A stretch of 48,324 nucleotides of DNA from Nitrososphaerota archaeon (GCA_021159365.1 JAGGRY010000056.1:1-48324), one strand, 5' to 3'. Counted from the first letter of the stretch, positions 1 through 8,926 are shown. A program made the numbers and translations. The notes: a model not told the origin generated them from the sequence alone.

Positions 1-457
1 ACCCGATATTCAACTTCTTGGCCAACAAGATCCCGATGTTTACTTCACGTTCTTCCTCAGGTTTGCTACCATTAATTGTCGCACCAACATATCCATAAAA
101 TCCCTTGACATCATCGACTCCCCGAACAATTACATCTAGATTTTGATCCTCAACCATGAGCTTTGAACGGATCAATAGCTCTCCATAGACTCTTTTGAAC
201 CCTGCTTTCCGCAGCTCATTAACGACCGAGTATTCTAGGATGCTGGTTGAGATCGTATCCGCCGAGGCGTTCATCATTATCACGCGATCACTCGTATAAG
301 TTGGAATCAGATCTGAAAGTTGTCTCGAATATCCGTTGGCTATGGCCGTTGGAGCTAGAATGACCATGACCAGAAATGCTATGGTGAGGATATAGAGGAG
401 GGTTCGCCTAGGATCGTTGAAAATGCTCCTAAAAGCTGGGGCGAAGGTTGCGGTCAA
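1..457 (-). CDS. ABC transporter permease, FtsX/MacB family (N-terminal fragment)
   Basis: The reverse strand stays open from about 457 to the window edge, so the C-terminal part lies outside. The translation has a short cytoplasmic stretch with an NDPRRTLLYI motif, one transmembrane helix (about residues 18-38), then an extracytoplasmic domain, as in the first half of FtsX/MacB-type permeases. The start is probably TTG at 457, because a TATA-like element at 481-494 lies about 30 nt upstream and no ATG occurs in frame nearby. It is transcribed divergently from the ABC ATPase at 517 and the two may form one exporter. The substrate is unknown; this class usually moves lipids, lipoproteins or peptides, or does mechanotransmission. 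Confidence 0.7.
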   Translation of the reverse strand, partial: MTATFAPAFRSIFNDPRRTLLYILTIAFLVMVILAPTAIANGYSRQLSDLIPTYTSDRVIMMNASADTISTSILEYSVVNELRKAGFKRVYGELLIRSKLMVEDQNLDVIVRGVDDVKGFYGYVGATINGSKPEEEREVNIGILLAKKLNIG

Positions 458-480
458 GCCAGCTAATGGAGATCGAGAAT

Positions 481-501
481 AGATTATTAAGCTTATTTCG
501 A
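481..501. promoter_or_regulatory. Shared divergent TATA region
   Basis: An AT-rich stretch containing ATTATTAAGCTTAT lies about 25-30 nt upstream of both the ATG at 517 (plus) and the TTG at 457 (minus). This is the spacing expected of BoxA elements for two leaderless transcripts, so the two ABC genes may be co-regulated from one 60-bp region. Prediction only. Confidence 0.45.
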
Positions 502-516
502 CATCCTTGTGATTGA

Positions 517-1197
517 ATGAAGGAAGGGGTGAACGCCGTTAAGCTGCTCGATATCTGGAAGATCTATCCACCAAATGAGGCCGTGTTGAGGGGAGTGAAC
601 TTAGAAGTCAGCATCGGAAGCTTCATCTCGATCAGGGGAAAGTCCGGAGTCGGGAAATCAACCCTCTTAAGGATAATCGGTTTACTAGATGAACCCACCA
701 AGGGAAGAGTCTTCCTACTTGGAAACGACGTCTCTGAGATGAACGACGATGAAGCCTCCAAGATGAGGCTCAACCATATAGGATTCGTCTTCCAATTCTT
801 CAACCTAATCCCATCCCTAACGATCCTCGAAAACATAGAGCTACCCATGGCCTTAGCCGGAGTTAAAGGAGAGATCAGGAAGAGAAGGGCGATGGAACTC
901 CTTGAGAGGTTTGAGCTATCCAAGCTTGCCGACAAGCTTCCAAGTCAGCTCAGCGGCGGCGAGCAGCAGAGGGTCGCGGTCTTAAGAGCCTTGGCGAATA
1001 AACCTGACATAATATTGGCTGATGAGCCAACAGCGAACTTGGATGAAGAGAATAGCGAGATCTTGCTCGACTTATTCAAGGAGATAAATAGGGAGGAACT
1101 TGTCACAATAATCTTGACGACGGTCAGCGTCGAGGAAAAGCTTCCGACAAACCATGACTATCTCCTCAAGAATGGGAAACTGTATCAAATGAGATAA
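517..1197 (+). CDS. ABC transporter ATP-binding protein (LolD/MacB type), switch His missing
   Basis: This 226-aa nucleotide-binding domain belongs to the family that pairs with FtsX/MacB permeases. Visible motifs are Walker A GKSGVGKST (41-49), Q-loop Gln93, signature LSGGEQQR (145-152), Walker B IILADE (165-170) and the D-loop after it. The H-loop is abnormal: where family members read VTHD, this protein reads LTTV, with Thr202 in place of the switch histidine. The paralog at 35638 keeps it (His208). Loss of this histidine usually impairs ATP hydrolysis, so the subunit may be a slow or regulatory ATPase or may work in a heteromer. The ATG at 517 is about 27 nt from a TATA element. Its nearest permease gene is the divergent one at 1-457. 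Confidence 0.9.
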   Translation: MKEGVNAVKLLDIWKIYPPNEAVLRGVNLEVSIGSFISIRGKSGVGKSTLLRIIGLLDEPTKGRVFLLGNDVSEMNDDEASKMRLNHIGFVFQFFNLIPSLTILENIELPMALAGVKGEIRKRRAMELLERFELSKLADKLPSQLSGGEQQRVAVLRALANKPDIILADEPTANLDEENSEILLDLFKEINREELVTIILTTVSVEEKLPTNHDYLLKNGKLYQMR

Positions 1198-1207
1198 TCA
1201 AGCCCTA

Positions 1208-2488
1208 TTAGGCCAAGACTTTCTCCCCGAATTTTATTTCAGCGCCCATCTTCTCCAATCCTCTAAGCAGCTTCCGATGGGAATGGTATGCTAGATATGC
1301 TTCCTCAAGATCTTTAGAGTCCAGCCAAGGCTTCATCGGAGTCAAGATTGACAATTTACCGCCAGAGTCTGCAACCATGGCCGCCAACTCCTTAACAAAC
1401 GTTGAATCTATCAATATGCATCCAACGTATATGATGTGCGTCCTAGGCTTCTTCAGGAAAACTCGTAACCGCCTTACCATTTCATCTAACTTCAACTTAA
1501 CAACTTCTTCCAGAGCGGATGACCTGATTTCTCTCAAGACATCCAATATCCTGCGAGCGGACTTAGGTTCGAAAAGCTCATAGACATCCCATTCCTCAAC
1601 GATATGAGGCTCAACAACATACGCTAAGGCAAGCTTTAACATATCGACCGGATTCACATCCTCTAGATCGAGGATCAATTCATCGCCATTCTTCAAGACT
1701 ATGCTGGGAGATAGGCCTGCTTGAATTGTTGAGACGAGAATTGAGAGAAAGTATGCCGCGCATTCATCCCTAGATACCGGGCCATGCGCCCTAACATCAT
1801 AAATTATCTTGATCGAGCCATATACTTCCTCTAGAAAATCCTTAACCATAAGCTTTTGAAGTCTCGCCGACGCCTTCCAGTCAATGAACTTGAATGAATC
1901 CTCCGGCTGATACTCCCTACTCCACAGATACTCGAAGCCATGGCCCTTCCTCTTCCCCGAAGTCTCGCCGAATCCCGCGGCTCTCTCACCGATCAATCTC
2001 AGCACCTCGATTATCCAGGGAACGATTCGTGGATAGATTATGGCCTTAAGCGTTAACGGCAGCCTAACATCTGTCTTGAAGAGTTCAAAGAAATCGTATA
2101 CACCGATCCTTAAACTCGTTAGCTCGTATTTCCCGCTTCGATCCGAGCCAACCTCGAACCTCAATAGACTTGATGGAGGCTCAACAATCCTCGAATCACA
2201 TCTCAACCACTCATGATCTTCTTCAATCGTGAAGGGCGTCTCACTATACATCTTAACAAGGAGTTCACCTCGTTCACCAGCCCTAATCTTAACGTCCAAC
2301 TTCCTAGGCTCGACCCTCACCTTCCCAGCCTTCTTCACCCTCCTGATGCAATTAACTATAGATGCGGCTAGAATTGATGCTGAGATTATTGAGGCGGCCA
2401 TGAGTATTGGATCCATGAATAAGATAGACGAGGATGACAGAAGTATTGTTATCGCTATGAGCTTCCATCCCCTATTGGTGGGCCTCAA
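1208..2488 (-). CDS. DUF58 domain protein of a MoxR locus
   Basis: The 426-aa protein has two N-terminal transmembrane helices (about 10-45), a beta-rich middle, and the DUF58 core at about 191-222 (REYQPEDS followed by IDWKASARLQKL and a KDFLEE segment). DUF58 proteins have a von Willebrand A-like fold and are almost always encoded next to MoxR AAA+ ATPases; that is the case here, where the MoxR stop and this start overlap by 4 bp (ATGA). The metal-binding DxSxS motif is not evident: the equivalent strand reads IIYDVRAHG. It is the last gene of the minus-strand envelope operon. The exact function is unknown, but maturation or assembly of an envelope complex is the usual inference. Confidence 0.88.
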   Translation of the reverse strand: MRPTNRGWKLIAITILLSSSSILFMDPILMAASIISASILAASIVNCIRRVKKAGKVRVEPRKLDVKIRAGERGELLVKMYSETPFTIEEDHEWLRCDSRIVEPPSSLLRFEVGSDRSGKYELTSLRIGVYDFFELFKTDVRLPLTLKAIIYPRIVPWIIEVLRLIGERAAGFGETSGKRKGHGFEYLWSREYQPEDSFKFIDWKASARLQKLMVKDFLEEVYGSIKIIYDVRAHGPVSRDECAAYFLSILVSTIQAGLSPSIVLKNGDELILDLEDVNPVDMLKLALAYVVEPHIVEEWDVYELFEPKSARRILDVLREIRSSALEEVVKLKLDEMVRRLRVFLKKPRTHIIYVGCILIDSTFVKELAAMVADSGGKLSILTPMKPWLDSKDLEEAYLAYHSHRKLLRGLEKMGAEIKFGEKVLA

Positions 2489-3417
2489 TAGAGGGGAACC
2501 TCCAACTGCTCAAGGACTTTTAGGATGAGTTCTCTCGGCGTAAGATTATCCGCGAGATATTCAGGCTTAATCTTCAACCTATGAGCCAATACCGGGATCG
2601 CCAATCTCTTAACATCATCTGGGATGACATATCTCCTACCTTCGAGAAATGCCAGCGCCCTACTACCCTTATACAGCCAGATACTCGCCCTAGGTCCTGG
2701 TCCAGAGGCCAGCTCCTTAGACTTTCTCAAACTCTCAACGATATCGAGGATGTACTTCTTGATGGGATCTGAGACCATGATCTTCTTAACCCGCCCGATC
2801 AATACCTCAAGCTCCCTTGGAGACGTCACAGACTTAGCTCTCGGACGCTCAAGCTCATCTATCCTGGCGATTATCTCCAATTCTTCAGATCTCCTCGGAT
2901 AACCTAGATCGACGCTATATGCAAACCTATCTATCTGAACCTCCGTTAATGGATAGGTTCCCTCCCCGCTTGATGACAGCTGAGTCGCGATCACGAGAAA
3001 AGGCCTCGGAAGCCTTAGAGTAGTTCCCTCTACACTGACCTGCATCTCCTGCATGGCCTCTATAAGAGCTGCCTGAGCCTTCGGAGTCGCCCTATTAAGC
3101 TCATCGACCAAAACTACATTGGCGAAGATCGGCCCCTTCTTCAAGCTCCATGAACCCGAAGCCATATCGAAGTAGACCGTCCCAATTATATCGGCTGGCA
3201 GGAGATCCGGTGTCATCTGTATCCTCTTAAAAGTGCCTCCTATCGCCGCTGCAAAGGTCTTCGCGAGAGTCGTTTTCCCAGTCCCAGGCGGGCCTTCAAG
3301 CAAGATATGGCCCTCGGTGAGCATGGCGACCAACATCAACCTGATCACATCTCTTAATCCGACAATATACTTTGAGACTTCTGAGACTATTCGGCTTATG
3401 ATCGACGCGCCACTCAT
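2485..3417 (-). CDS. MoxR-family AAA+ ATPase
   Basis: The 310-aa ATPase has Walker A GPPGTGKT (42-49), Walker B VVLVDEL (101-107), the pre-sensor stretch TPKAQAALIEAMQE, and a C-terminal lid domain typical of MoxR/RavA. MoxR proteins act as chaperone-like remodelers that assemble metal- or vWA-containing complexes. The sensor-1 segment reads VIATQ. The start overlaps the upstream stop by 4 bp and the stop overlaps the DUF58 start, so the three proteins are translationally coupled. The likely partner is the DUF58 protein; the ultimate substrate is unknown. Confidence 0.95.
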   Translation of the reverse strand: MSGASIISRIVSEVSKYIVGLRDVIRLMLVAMLTEGHILLEGPPGTGKTTLAKTFAAAIGGTFKRIQMTPDLLPADIIGTVYFDMASGSWSLKKGPIFANVVLVDELNRATPKAQAALIEAMQEMQVSVEGTTLRLPRPFLVIATQLSSSGEGTYPLTEVQIDRFAYSVDLGYPRRSEELEIIARIDELERPRAKSVTSPRELEVLIGRVKKIMVSDPIKKYILDIVESLRKSKELASGPGPRASIWLYKGSRALAFLEGRRYVIPDDVKRLAIPVLAHRLKIKPEYLADNLTPRELILKVLEQLEVPLY

Positions 3418-4361
3418 CTTCTCCTCTCCCTCTCAAGCCTTAACAATAGCTCCTTATCCCAAGTCGGATTCCTCATTAAAATCTTTTCAACCTCACTCTC
3501 GACAGCTCTAATACTCTTCCTATATCTCGTGATCACGAGAATCGCTCCCACAAGTATAGCATATCTAGCCTCCGGCGTCGCCAGTATTCTGATCAAAGAT
3601 TCGACCATAGATTTGGCCGACGTTAATCGGCTTGGAACTCGATGAGAATAATCCATCATCACGGTTCTATTTCCAATCAATTTCTCCAAAAGCATATGGT
3701 TATCCTTCATCTCAAGCATCGAGTTTATCCAAATACTCGAATCGGAGATTATTATCAACGATCCTTCACCGACATTAAGCCTACATGCGACGGTGAACGG
3801 CCCCTTAGGTTCGCCTTCATCCCATTCCCCATTCATGTTTAGATCTAGAAAGCTGTAAGAGCTACTAAGCGCCAATGGATTTTGGCAACCTTCTATTATC
3901 GTCGCGTAATTAAAGACTATCTCGTCAACTCCAGATATCTTCACATCTCGTATCCTCGGAAACTTCATGTTACGTTCCTTGAAGAGCGGATCAACCAGTA
4001 GTGACCCATTTAAACGTGCATCGACTCCAAGCAATTCCAGTAGCTCATTCCCGCTCCCGAAGTCATCCGCCAAAATTATTCTTCCACCAGCCTCCAGAAA
4101 CCGTCTAAGGATCAAAGTCTCATATCCCGTGAAATTTCTCTCAGGCCCAATTATTAGAAGCACTGTGTTAGATGGACTTGGAAATAATCTTTCATCAAGT
4201 ACATCTTTAATCAATTGTGGATGATGAACTGTGTAGAGATTTGAGAATCCGTTCCAATAAGGGTTCTCCGGATCAAAATCTTCTGAGGATGGGGCTAGAT
4301 AGATTATGAGCATGATCACGATTATCGTGAGAAGCAATGTAATGGCGATGCTACGCTTCAT
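3414..4361 (-). CDS. DUF4350-like membrane-anchored protein
   Basis: The 315-aa protein has an N-terminal transmembrane helix (about 6-25), a globular extracytoplasmic region, a second hydrophobic helix near 265-282 and a basic cytoplasmic tail. The stretch with LLIIGPERNFT, then LRRFLEAGGRIILADDFGSG, resembles the glutamine-amidotransferase-like fold of DUF4350 proteins, which recur in MoxR/DUF58/DUF4129 loci. It overlaps the DUF4129 gene by 11 bp and MoxR by 4 bp. No catalytic residues are recognisable. Assignment to DUF4350 rests on local pattern and context. Confidence 0.7.
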   Translation of the reverse strand: MKRSIAITLLLTIIVIMLIIYLAPSSEDFDPENPYWNGFSNLYTVHHPQLIKDVLDERLFPSPSNTVLLIIGPERNFTGYETLILRRFLEAGGRIILADDFGSGNELLELLGVDARLNGSLLVDPLFKERNMKFPRIRDVKISGVDEIVFNYATIIEGCQNPLALSSSYSFLDLNMNGEWDEGEPKGPFTVACRLNVGEGSLIIISDSSIWINSMLEMKDNHMLLEKLIGNRTVMMDYSHRVPSRLTSAKSMVESLIRILATPEARYAILVGAILVITRYRKSIRAVESEVEKILMRNPTWDKELLLRLERERRR

Positions 4362-6207
4362 GTATCCACCTCCTCATCTCATCCAATAGATTTCTAACGA
4401 GTTTCATGTCCGGCTTAACACCACCATATATCGCTGTTTCAGCTATGTAGCTGATCTCCTCGAATATCGCCGCTTTCTCACCCAATATGTCGATCACTCT
4501 ATTGAGGAATTCTCTAATGGTCTCGCTCGGCTTCCTAGCGACTCCAATCATTTTCTCAACCACCTTAACGGCTTCGAGGTAGATCTTCGCAATCTCTGCT
4601 AATCCTTCAATCCTTCGCTCAATTTCCTTAACGGCCTCAGCTTTCTTAGCCGTGATCTCAGGTCTCGGCCTTCTCTTCAAAGATATGGCCTTCACAGCAG
4701 TCTTCGATAGGTAAATTACCCCGAATAATGGTATGAGGATTATTATTGGATTAATTATCAACAGTTTGAGCCTCGTGATGGAATGGCTATAGACCGGGTT
4801 GACTGGATCAAACCTGATCACGATATCCGTGAAGCCGCTTGACGCCATTAAGGGAATGCTCAGATTTGCCGAAAACGTACCATTCTCAACCTTTAGAAGA
4901 CGTCTATCTCCAAGAAATTCTAAGACAAGTTCGCCGTCAAGAGCGTTACTAGTGAAGTTTCCAGCGGTCGATAGCTTTCCCTCGATCAACATCTGTGTTC
5001 CAGTTAGGGCTATTGCTGGAGCCTTAATGGATAAGTGAACCGGAATCCTATACACATTTACCCTGATCACATTTCGAGCCGGGGCCAGGATATCATGAGC
5101 CTCCGTATAGAAGATTATCTCATGGACGCCCGTCGAGACTCTTCCAGGAACATTTATCGTGAGGTTAAAGAAGCCATCTCCAGAAATCCTGACCACCCTG
5201 GTCTCACCAAACGCGTCTACATGAAGACTATCTGGAAGAATTCCGCTACTCGTTAAAATCTGCCCCATGACCTTAAGCGTTTCAAGAGGAGTGGCATTCA
5301 TCTTATCGACATAGACATTTATCGTTGGAGTATCGTAGATCAAACTCAACATTATAATCTTTGACCTAGACGCCTTAAACTTCCCCAAATCATCTCCCCT
5401 TGGAATATACTCTGCAAACAGCTTAACGTTAGGCTCATAGAGATATGGGATCTTAATTGAGCCATGGAAACTCCCATCCTCATGCGTGATAAATTCCTCA
5501 ATTCTCCTTCCATCGATGTACACCGTTACAGTTCTCCCCATCATTGGATTATCATCTTCATCGCGGAGAGTTCCATAGATCATAATCCGCGACCCGATCC
5601 AAGCCTCGGAGGAGCTTGCCCACAAGGTTAGCTTTGTGCCTATGATTTCCTTCTCCTTAAGCTGCTTAATTTGAAGTGAGAGTGAGTAGATTTCATCGCG
5701 ATATTCTTGAATCAGATCCCTTAACCCCTCAAGCTTACGTGATAGTTGAGGCAGAGATATTCCAAGAACACGCGAAAATTCTTTAGAGGAATCCTCCAAT
5801 TCGCGGTGTATAATATCTGCCTCGGCCAACGATGTCTCAGCGTTCTTCAGAGTTCTCGTGGCGTTCTCGAGTAAGCCTTGGGATAACTTTAGCTTGGTCT
5901 CGTTTAGAAAAATGCTTGTTTGATCGAGTTTCGAGACCTCTTTACTCAGCAACTCGTTAAATCTATCATAAACATATTTCACGTTCTCAGGAATATAGAC
6001 ACCATATAATTCATGGATCTTCTCAAAGGCGTGGGTGAAGTCCTGGCTAATGACGGCATCTATTATCGAGCCATAGATCATCAGTAGTTCGAGCTTAGAT
6101 GGCATCTCGGGCTCAGCTTGCTGAGGATTTAAGTGTCTCGGTAGATTCGTATAAGTTAACGCCGTCGCCAAGAGAGCCGTTAACGCGAGGACTATTATCT
6201 TGTTCAT
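4351..6207 (-). CDS. Large envelope protein: coiled coil, Ig-like repeats, TM helix, DUF4129 tail
   Basis: The 618-aa protein begins with a signal peptide or anchor (1-20). It continues with a helical, coiled-coil-prone region (about 35-190), then about three beta-sandwich/Ig-like or carboxypeptidase-regulatory-like modules (190-290, 295-390, 390-485), one transmembrane helix (483-502) and a cytoplasmic helical domain (515-618). The C-terminal segment (KPSETIREFLNRV at 559-571, followed by an AETAIYGG motif) matches the DUF4129 pattern. DUF4129 proteins accompany MoxR and DUF58, often with transglutaminase domains; no transglutaminase triad is seen here. Such a protein could link the cell surface to the MoxR machinery. 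Confidence 0.78.
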   Translation of the reverse strand: MNKIIVLALTALLATALTYTNLPRHLNPQQAEPEMPSKLELLMIYGSIIDAVISQDFTHAFEKIHELYGVYIPENVKYVYDRFNELLSKEVSKLDQTSIFLNETKLKLSQGLLENATRTLKNAETSLAEADIIHRELEDSSKEFSRVLGISLPQLSRKLEGLRDLIQEYRDEIYSLSLQIKQLKEKEIIGTKLTLWASSSEAWIGSRIMIYGTLRDEDDNPMMGRTVTVYIDGRRIEEFITHEDGSFHGSIKIPYLYEPNVKLFAEYIPRGDDLGKFKASRSKIIMLSLIYDTPTINVYVDKMNATPLETLKVMGQILTSSGILPDSLHVDAFGETRVVRISGDGFFNLTINVPGRVSTGVHEIIFYTEAHDILAPARNVIRVNVYRIPVHLSIKAPAIALTGTQMLIEGKLSTAGNFTSNALDGELVLEFLGDRRLLKVENGTFSANLSIPLMASSGFTDIVIRFDPVNPVYSHSITRLKLLIINPIIILIPLFGVIYLSKTAVKAISLKRRPRPEITAKKAEAVKEIERRIEGLAEIAKIYLEAVKVVEKMIGVARKPSETIREFLNRVIDILGEKAAIFEEISYIAETAIYGGVKPDMKLVRNLLDEMRRWIHEA

Positions 6208-6446
6208 GTTAGGAGTATCTCCGCGACCCTAACCCCAACTATGAAGAAGAATATTATCAAGAGGATTAAGGCCAGGATGTCTTTGATCCTCCGCCTAGGC
6301 CTCAGAATCGCCGTTGCTATGAAGTATTCGAGGGTGAACATGCTCACATACGCGTCTAATCGCGTCTCCCCCAAAGCTCCTAGGATCGGGACTGTTAAGG
6401 TGATCATCCCGCCGAGAACTATGTTGAACAACAGATTCTTATTCAT
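6204..6446 (-). CDS. Small three-helix membrane protein of the MoxR locus
   Basis: This 80-aa protein is almost entirely hydrophobic, with predicted helices near 6-25, 33-50 and 58-78 separated by an arginine-rich cytoplasmic loop (RPRRRIKD). It overlaps the following DUF4129-type gene by 4 bp (ATGA) and the preceding gene by 8 bp, so it is a true operon member. I recognise no family. It may be a membrane scaffold for the neighbouring proteins. Confidence 0.7.
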   Translation of the reverse strand: MNKNLLFNIVLGGMITLTVPILGALGETRLDAYVSMFTLEYFIATAILRPRRRIKDILALILLIIFFFIVGVRVAEILLT

Positions 6447-7134
6447 GCTCCCAGACCTCCAATATTATCACCTTAGAGTTCTCCTCTAAGATCTCATCCG
6501 AGACCTTCACCGCTCCAATTAGATTTGCTGTTAAGCATGCCGCTATACTTGCCTCAAGGGATCCGAACACCGACTTGAATCTTCCAGCGGTTACATGCGA
6601 TTTAACATTTTTTAACCTAACAGTTATGAATCCGTCGCTCATAACCTCAATTGAGTCCGCGACCTCCATTAAGTCGACGAGCATATATGTAAGAGCTGAC
6701 TCAAGACTCATTCCCGAGATCTCTGGAATCTTAATTAGCTCTGAGGCCGGTGGAATGAGGATCAAGTATCTGGAATCCCCCTCTTCATGGATCAAACCTG
6801 AGGGTTCAACTCGCTTAGTAGGAGGCCCTCCATCTTCGCTTAACGGAACATAGAGATATACTCTGCCATCATCCGCTCTGACATAATATCCTCTCCTAGA
6901 TATGTCAAATTCCTCGAGAATTGCTTCTAGGCTTAGTATGGATCCCTCAAGCATCGCTCTAATCGCCCTTGGGGGTATGCTCTCTAATGGTGTTAAGAGG
7001 ATCGACGATGCGAGTATCATTAATCCTATTCCCAAGGCAGTTAAGGGGATATTCGATAAGATGATGTATGAGGCTATGGTGAATGGTATGGAGAATATGA
7101 GTAAGCCTAAAGCGAAGATGTAAAGCTTCTCCAA
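6439..7134 (-). CDS. Envelope-locus protein with two N-terminal TM helices (family unrecognised)
   Basis: The 231-aa protein has a helical hairpin in the membrane (about 4-24 and 28-50) followed by a soluble alpha/beta domain. A central segment (RRGYYVRADDGRVYLYVPL) and a C-terminal half that alternates strands and helices suggest a ligand- or protein-binding domain. It sits one base after the DUF1616 gene and overlaps the 80-aa gene by 8 bp. I have no confident family name. Similar two-helix proteins occur in archaeal envelope clusters, but that is recollection, not a search result. Confidence 0.65.
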   Translation of the reverse strand: MEKLYIFALGLLIFSIPFTIASYIILSNIPLTALGIGLMILASSILLTPLESIPPRAIRAMLEGSILSLEAILEEFDISRRGYYVRADDGRVYLYVPLSEDGGPPTKRVEPSGLIHEEGDSRYLILIPPASELIKIPEISGMSLESALTYMLVDLMEVADSIEVMSDGFITVRLKNVKSHVTAGRFKSVFGSLEASIAACLTANLIGAVKVSDEILEENSKVIILEVWEHE

Positions 7135-7767
7135 TCAATCACCCCCACCACGATTTCGAGAGATTATCTCCAACTTCAACAAGGAGTATTTCCTCGCAAC
7201 CGCTCCCGAGGCCAAGCCCAATGTTAAGAGCGACAATGATGTGAAGATTGGGGTTAAGCGAATTCCCCAGGGAGTATAGTTTAAGATTAATCCGACGAGT
7301 GGAACTAGGGCGAGGCTCAATCCTATTGAGAGAGCAAGCCTCTCAAGCTGAGATAGATCTTTCGGCTTCGGATATAATAGCTCTATCAAGGCTGCTCCAG
7401 GGAGATATAGGACGAAGAGGGATCCGAAACCATATCTGAGATATGTGAATGGAGGCTTCTGAGGCGTAAGATAGATTAGGAAAAACGTCATCATAACCGA
7501 ACCTACTAAAAGCCAAAACCATACCACATGACTACTGAAGAAATATTTTAGGAGGGATCTTGGAGGATTTGGATCTATGAATCGGATATAGCCTAAATCT
7601 TTCAACCTATAGACAAGTCTGGCCGCCTCATATCTCTCAACTCTGAGCCTGGTCACGGCTTCCTCAATTACCTGATCTACGCGGGCTTTCCTGTTTCTCT
7701 TTACGATCTTGAGCATCGATTTGAGCGGTTTCTCAAGCTTCGCTGAGTCTTCGCGCTTAAAGCTCAC
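7135..7767 (-). CDS. DUF1616-type membrane protein with N-terminal winged helix
   Basis: The 210-aa protein starts with a helical, winged-helix-like cytoplasmic domain (about 10-70). Four hydrophobic segments follow, carrying the DUF1616 signature (LRYGFGSLFVLYLPGAALIE, then LERLALSIGLSLALVPLVG and LNYTPWGIRL). Canonical DUF1616 proteins also have a C-terminal extracytoplasmic beta domain. Here that domain is absent and seems to be encoded separately at 7941-8432. The start is GTG at 7767, with a TATA element (7788-7797) about 26 nt upstream, which makes this the first gene of a leaderless operon running down to DUF58. Function unknown; likely involved in envelope or glycan processes. Confidence 0.82.
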   Translation of the reverse strand: MSFKREDSAKLEKPLKSMLKIVKRNRKARVDQVIEEAVTRLRVERYEAARLVYRLKDLGYIRFIDPNPPRSLLKYFFSSHVVWFWLLVGSVMMTFFLIYLTPQKPPFTYLRYGFGSLFVLYLPGAALIELLYPKPKDLSQLERLALSIGLSLALVPLVGLILNYTPWGIRLTPIFTSLSLLTLGLASGAVARKYSLLKLEIISRNRGGGD

Positions 7768-7787
7768 ATCTTCGAATTATTAAGGGG

Positions 7788-7797
7788 ATTATATAAG
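7788..7797 (-). promoter_or_regulatory. TATA box of the DUF1616-MoxR-DUF58 operon
   Basis: The minus strand reads CTTATATAAT, centred about 26 nt from the GTG at 7767. This is the spacing of an archaeal BoxA for a leaderless transcript. The 173-bp gap (7768-7940) holds nothing else I can identify. Confidence 0.6.
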
Positions 7798-7940
7798 ATT
7801 ATCAATTTGGAGAAGAATTCATTCATGGACTACAAATTAGTTAAATCCCAACCATTTTGCTCTCCTTTCGGCATTTTTAACGAGGGATTAGATGCGAAGA
7901 TCTCTTGAATTTACGCTCATGCTCCTTAACATTATTTTAG

Positions 7941-8432
7941 CTAGGATATAGTTGGCGCCGTGACATTTATCCAGAGCTGAACCCATCTTCCATGATATCT
8001 TAATGTCTCACTTGCAGGATCATAGATCCACATCTCAAAGATCAATCTAGCGTTTCTATATGGCTTCTGGATCTTCAGTGAAACCGGTATCGTGATGTTT
8101 TCGCCATGCGGCAGAATTACCTCATACCTATCTAGAATTGGAGCATTAGCCGAGACATTCTCATTTATCATCGTCGACCTATTTCCGAGCTTCGCATAGA
8201 TCACATAATACATTAGATGGCCTTCATGATTATCTATGAAGAGGTAGAGGTTTATGGTCTGGTTGACTAAGACGTTTTTCGGATAATCCCCGATCTTCAT
8301 CTTTGGCCCCAGCAATCCTATGGCCGAGAACGGCTCAACAACTCTCCCAGATGCGATGAGTTGAGCTATTGAAAAGACCCCGACGACGATTATTATCGCC
8401 AATATGACCGCCTTAACCTCCTCGTCGATCAT
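7941..8432 (-). CDS. DUF1616 C-terminal-like extracytoplasmic domain protein (split partner)
   Basis: The 163-aa protein has one N-terminal transmembrane helix (7-27) and an extracytoplasmic beta-sandwich. The stretch around SAIGLLGPKMKIGDYPKNV and the following NQTINLYLFIDNHEG resembles the C-terminal domain of full-length DUF1616 proteins, where a membrane module precedes an FxxFxxLGP...YP.N module. Here the two halves are independent genes in reversed order. The start overlaps the previous gene by 20 bp. Several Asn-X-Ser/Thr sites fit an exposed, possibly glycosylated domain. Confidence 0.65.
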   Translation of the reverse strand: MIDEEVKAVILAIIIVVGVFSIAQLIASGRVVEPFSAIGLLGPKMKIGDYPKNVLVNQTINLYLFIDNHEGHLMYYVIYAKLGNRSTMINENVSANAPILDRYEVILPHGENITIPVSLKIQKPYRNARLIFEMWIYDPASETLRYHGRWVQLWINVTAPTIS

Positions 8433-8895
8433 TTTCCCTCACCCTCTCAATAATTTCGATCACCCAACGAGATCTAATCTTCAACCATAAAGTCCAAAAC
8501 ACTCTCGGACCATAATAATATGTCAAGAAAGACAGTATCGCGATCATAGCTACTACGGAGGCGATGGCGATGTTTCTCCAGAAGATCTTTTTCTCCCCCT
8601 CCTCTATGAGGAGGGGTATGCTTGACCTAACTTCTTCAACTAATTCTCTCGCCTCAGATAAGAGCGTCTCTCTATTCTCAGGATTCTCTTCGGCTTCCTC
8701 GACTAATTTCAGAGCTTTTTGAAGTTTCATGGCGGCATCTCGTACATCCGCTCCCTTTTCCTCAGCTTTCACAAGCTTTGAGTAAGTATCTCGTATTGAG
8801 CGGATAACGTCTTCATTTTCACCCATGCATCCTTGAATCATTATCGAGGAGATTATCAGGACCGATATGAGGCTCGCCGCCAATTCTTTTATCAA
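8413..8895 (-). CDS. Signal-anchored coiled-coil membrane protein
   Basis: The 160-aa protein has a signal peptide ending near a Cys (IQGCMG, about 22), possibly a lipobox-like site. A charged, coiled-coil-prone ectodomain (30-105), one transmembrane helix (108-130) and a short basic tail follow. The likely start is TTG at 8895; no ATG is available in frame. It lies 31 bp after the flippase gene and overlaps the next gene by 20 bp, so it is part of the envelope cluster. Function unknown. Confidence 0.65.
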   Translation of the reverse strand: MIKELAASLISVLIISSIMIQGCMGENEDVIRSIRDTYSKLVKAEEKGADVRDAAMKLQKALKLVEEAEENPENRETLLSEARELVEEVRSSIPLLIEEGEKKIFWRNIAIASVVAMIAILSFLTYYYGPRVFWTLWLKIRSRWVIEIIERVRENDRRGG

Positions 8896-8926
8896 GGTCT
8901 CCGTTGCCCATCTTTAAGGTGCGGAT

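Noticed and set aside
564-935. 123-aa reverse frame under the ABC ATPase
   Set aside because: It is antisense to the Walker A and signature motifs and has no recognisable domain.
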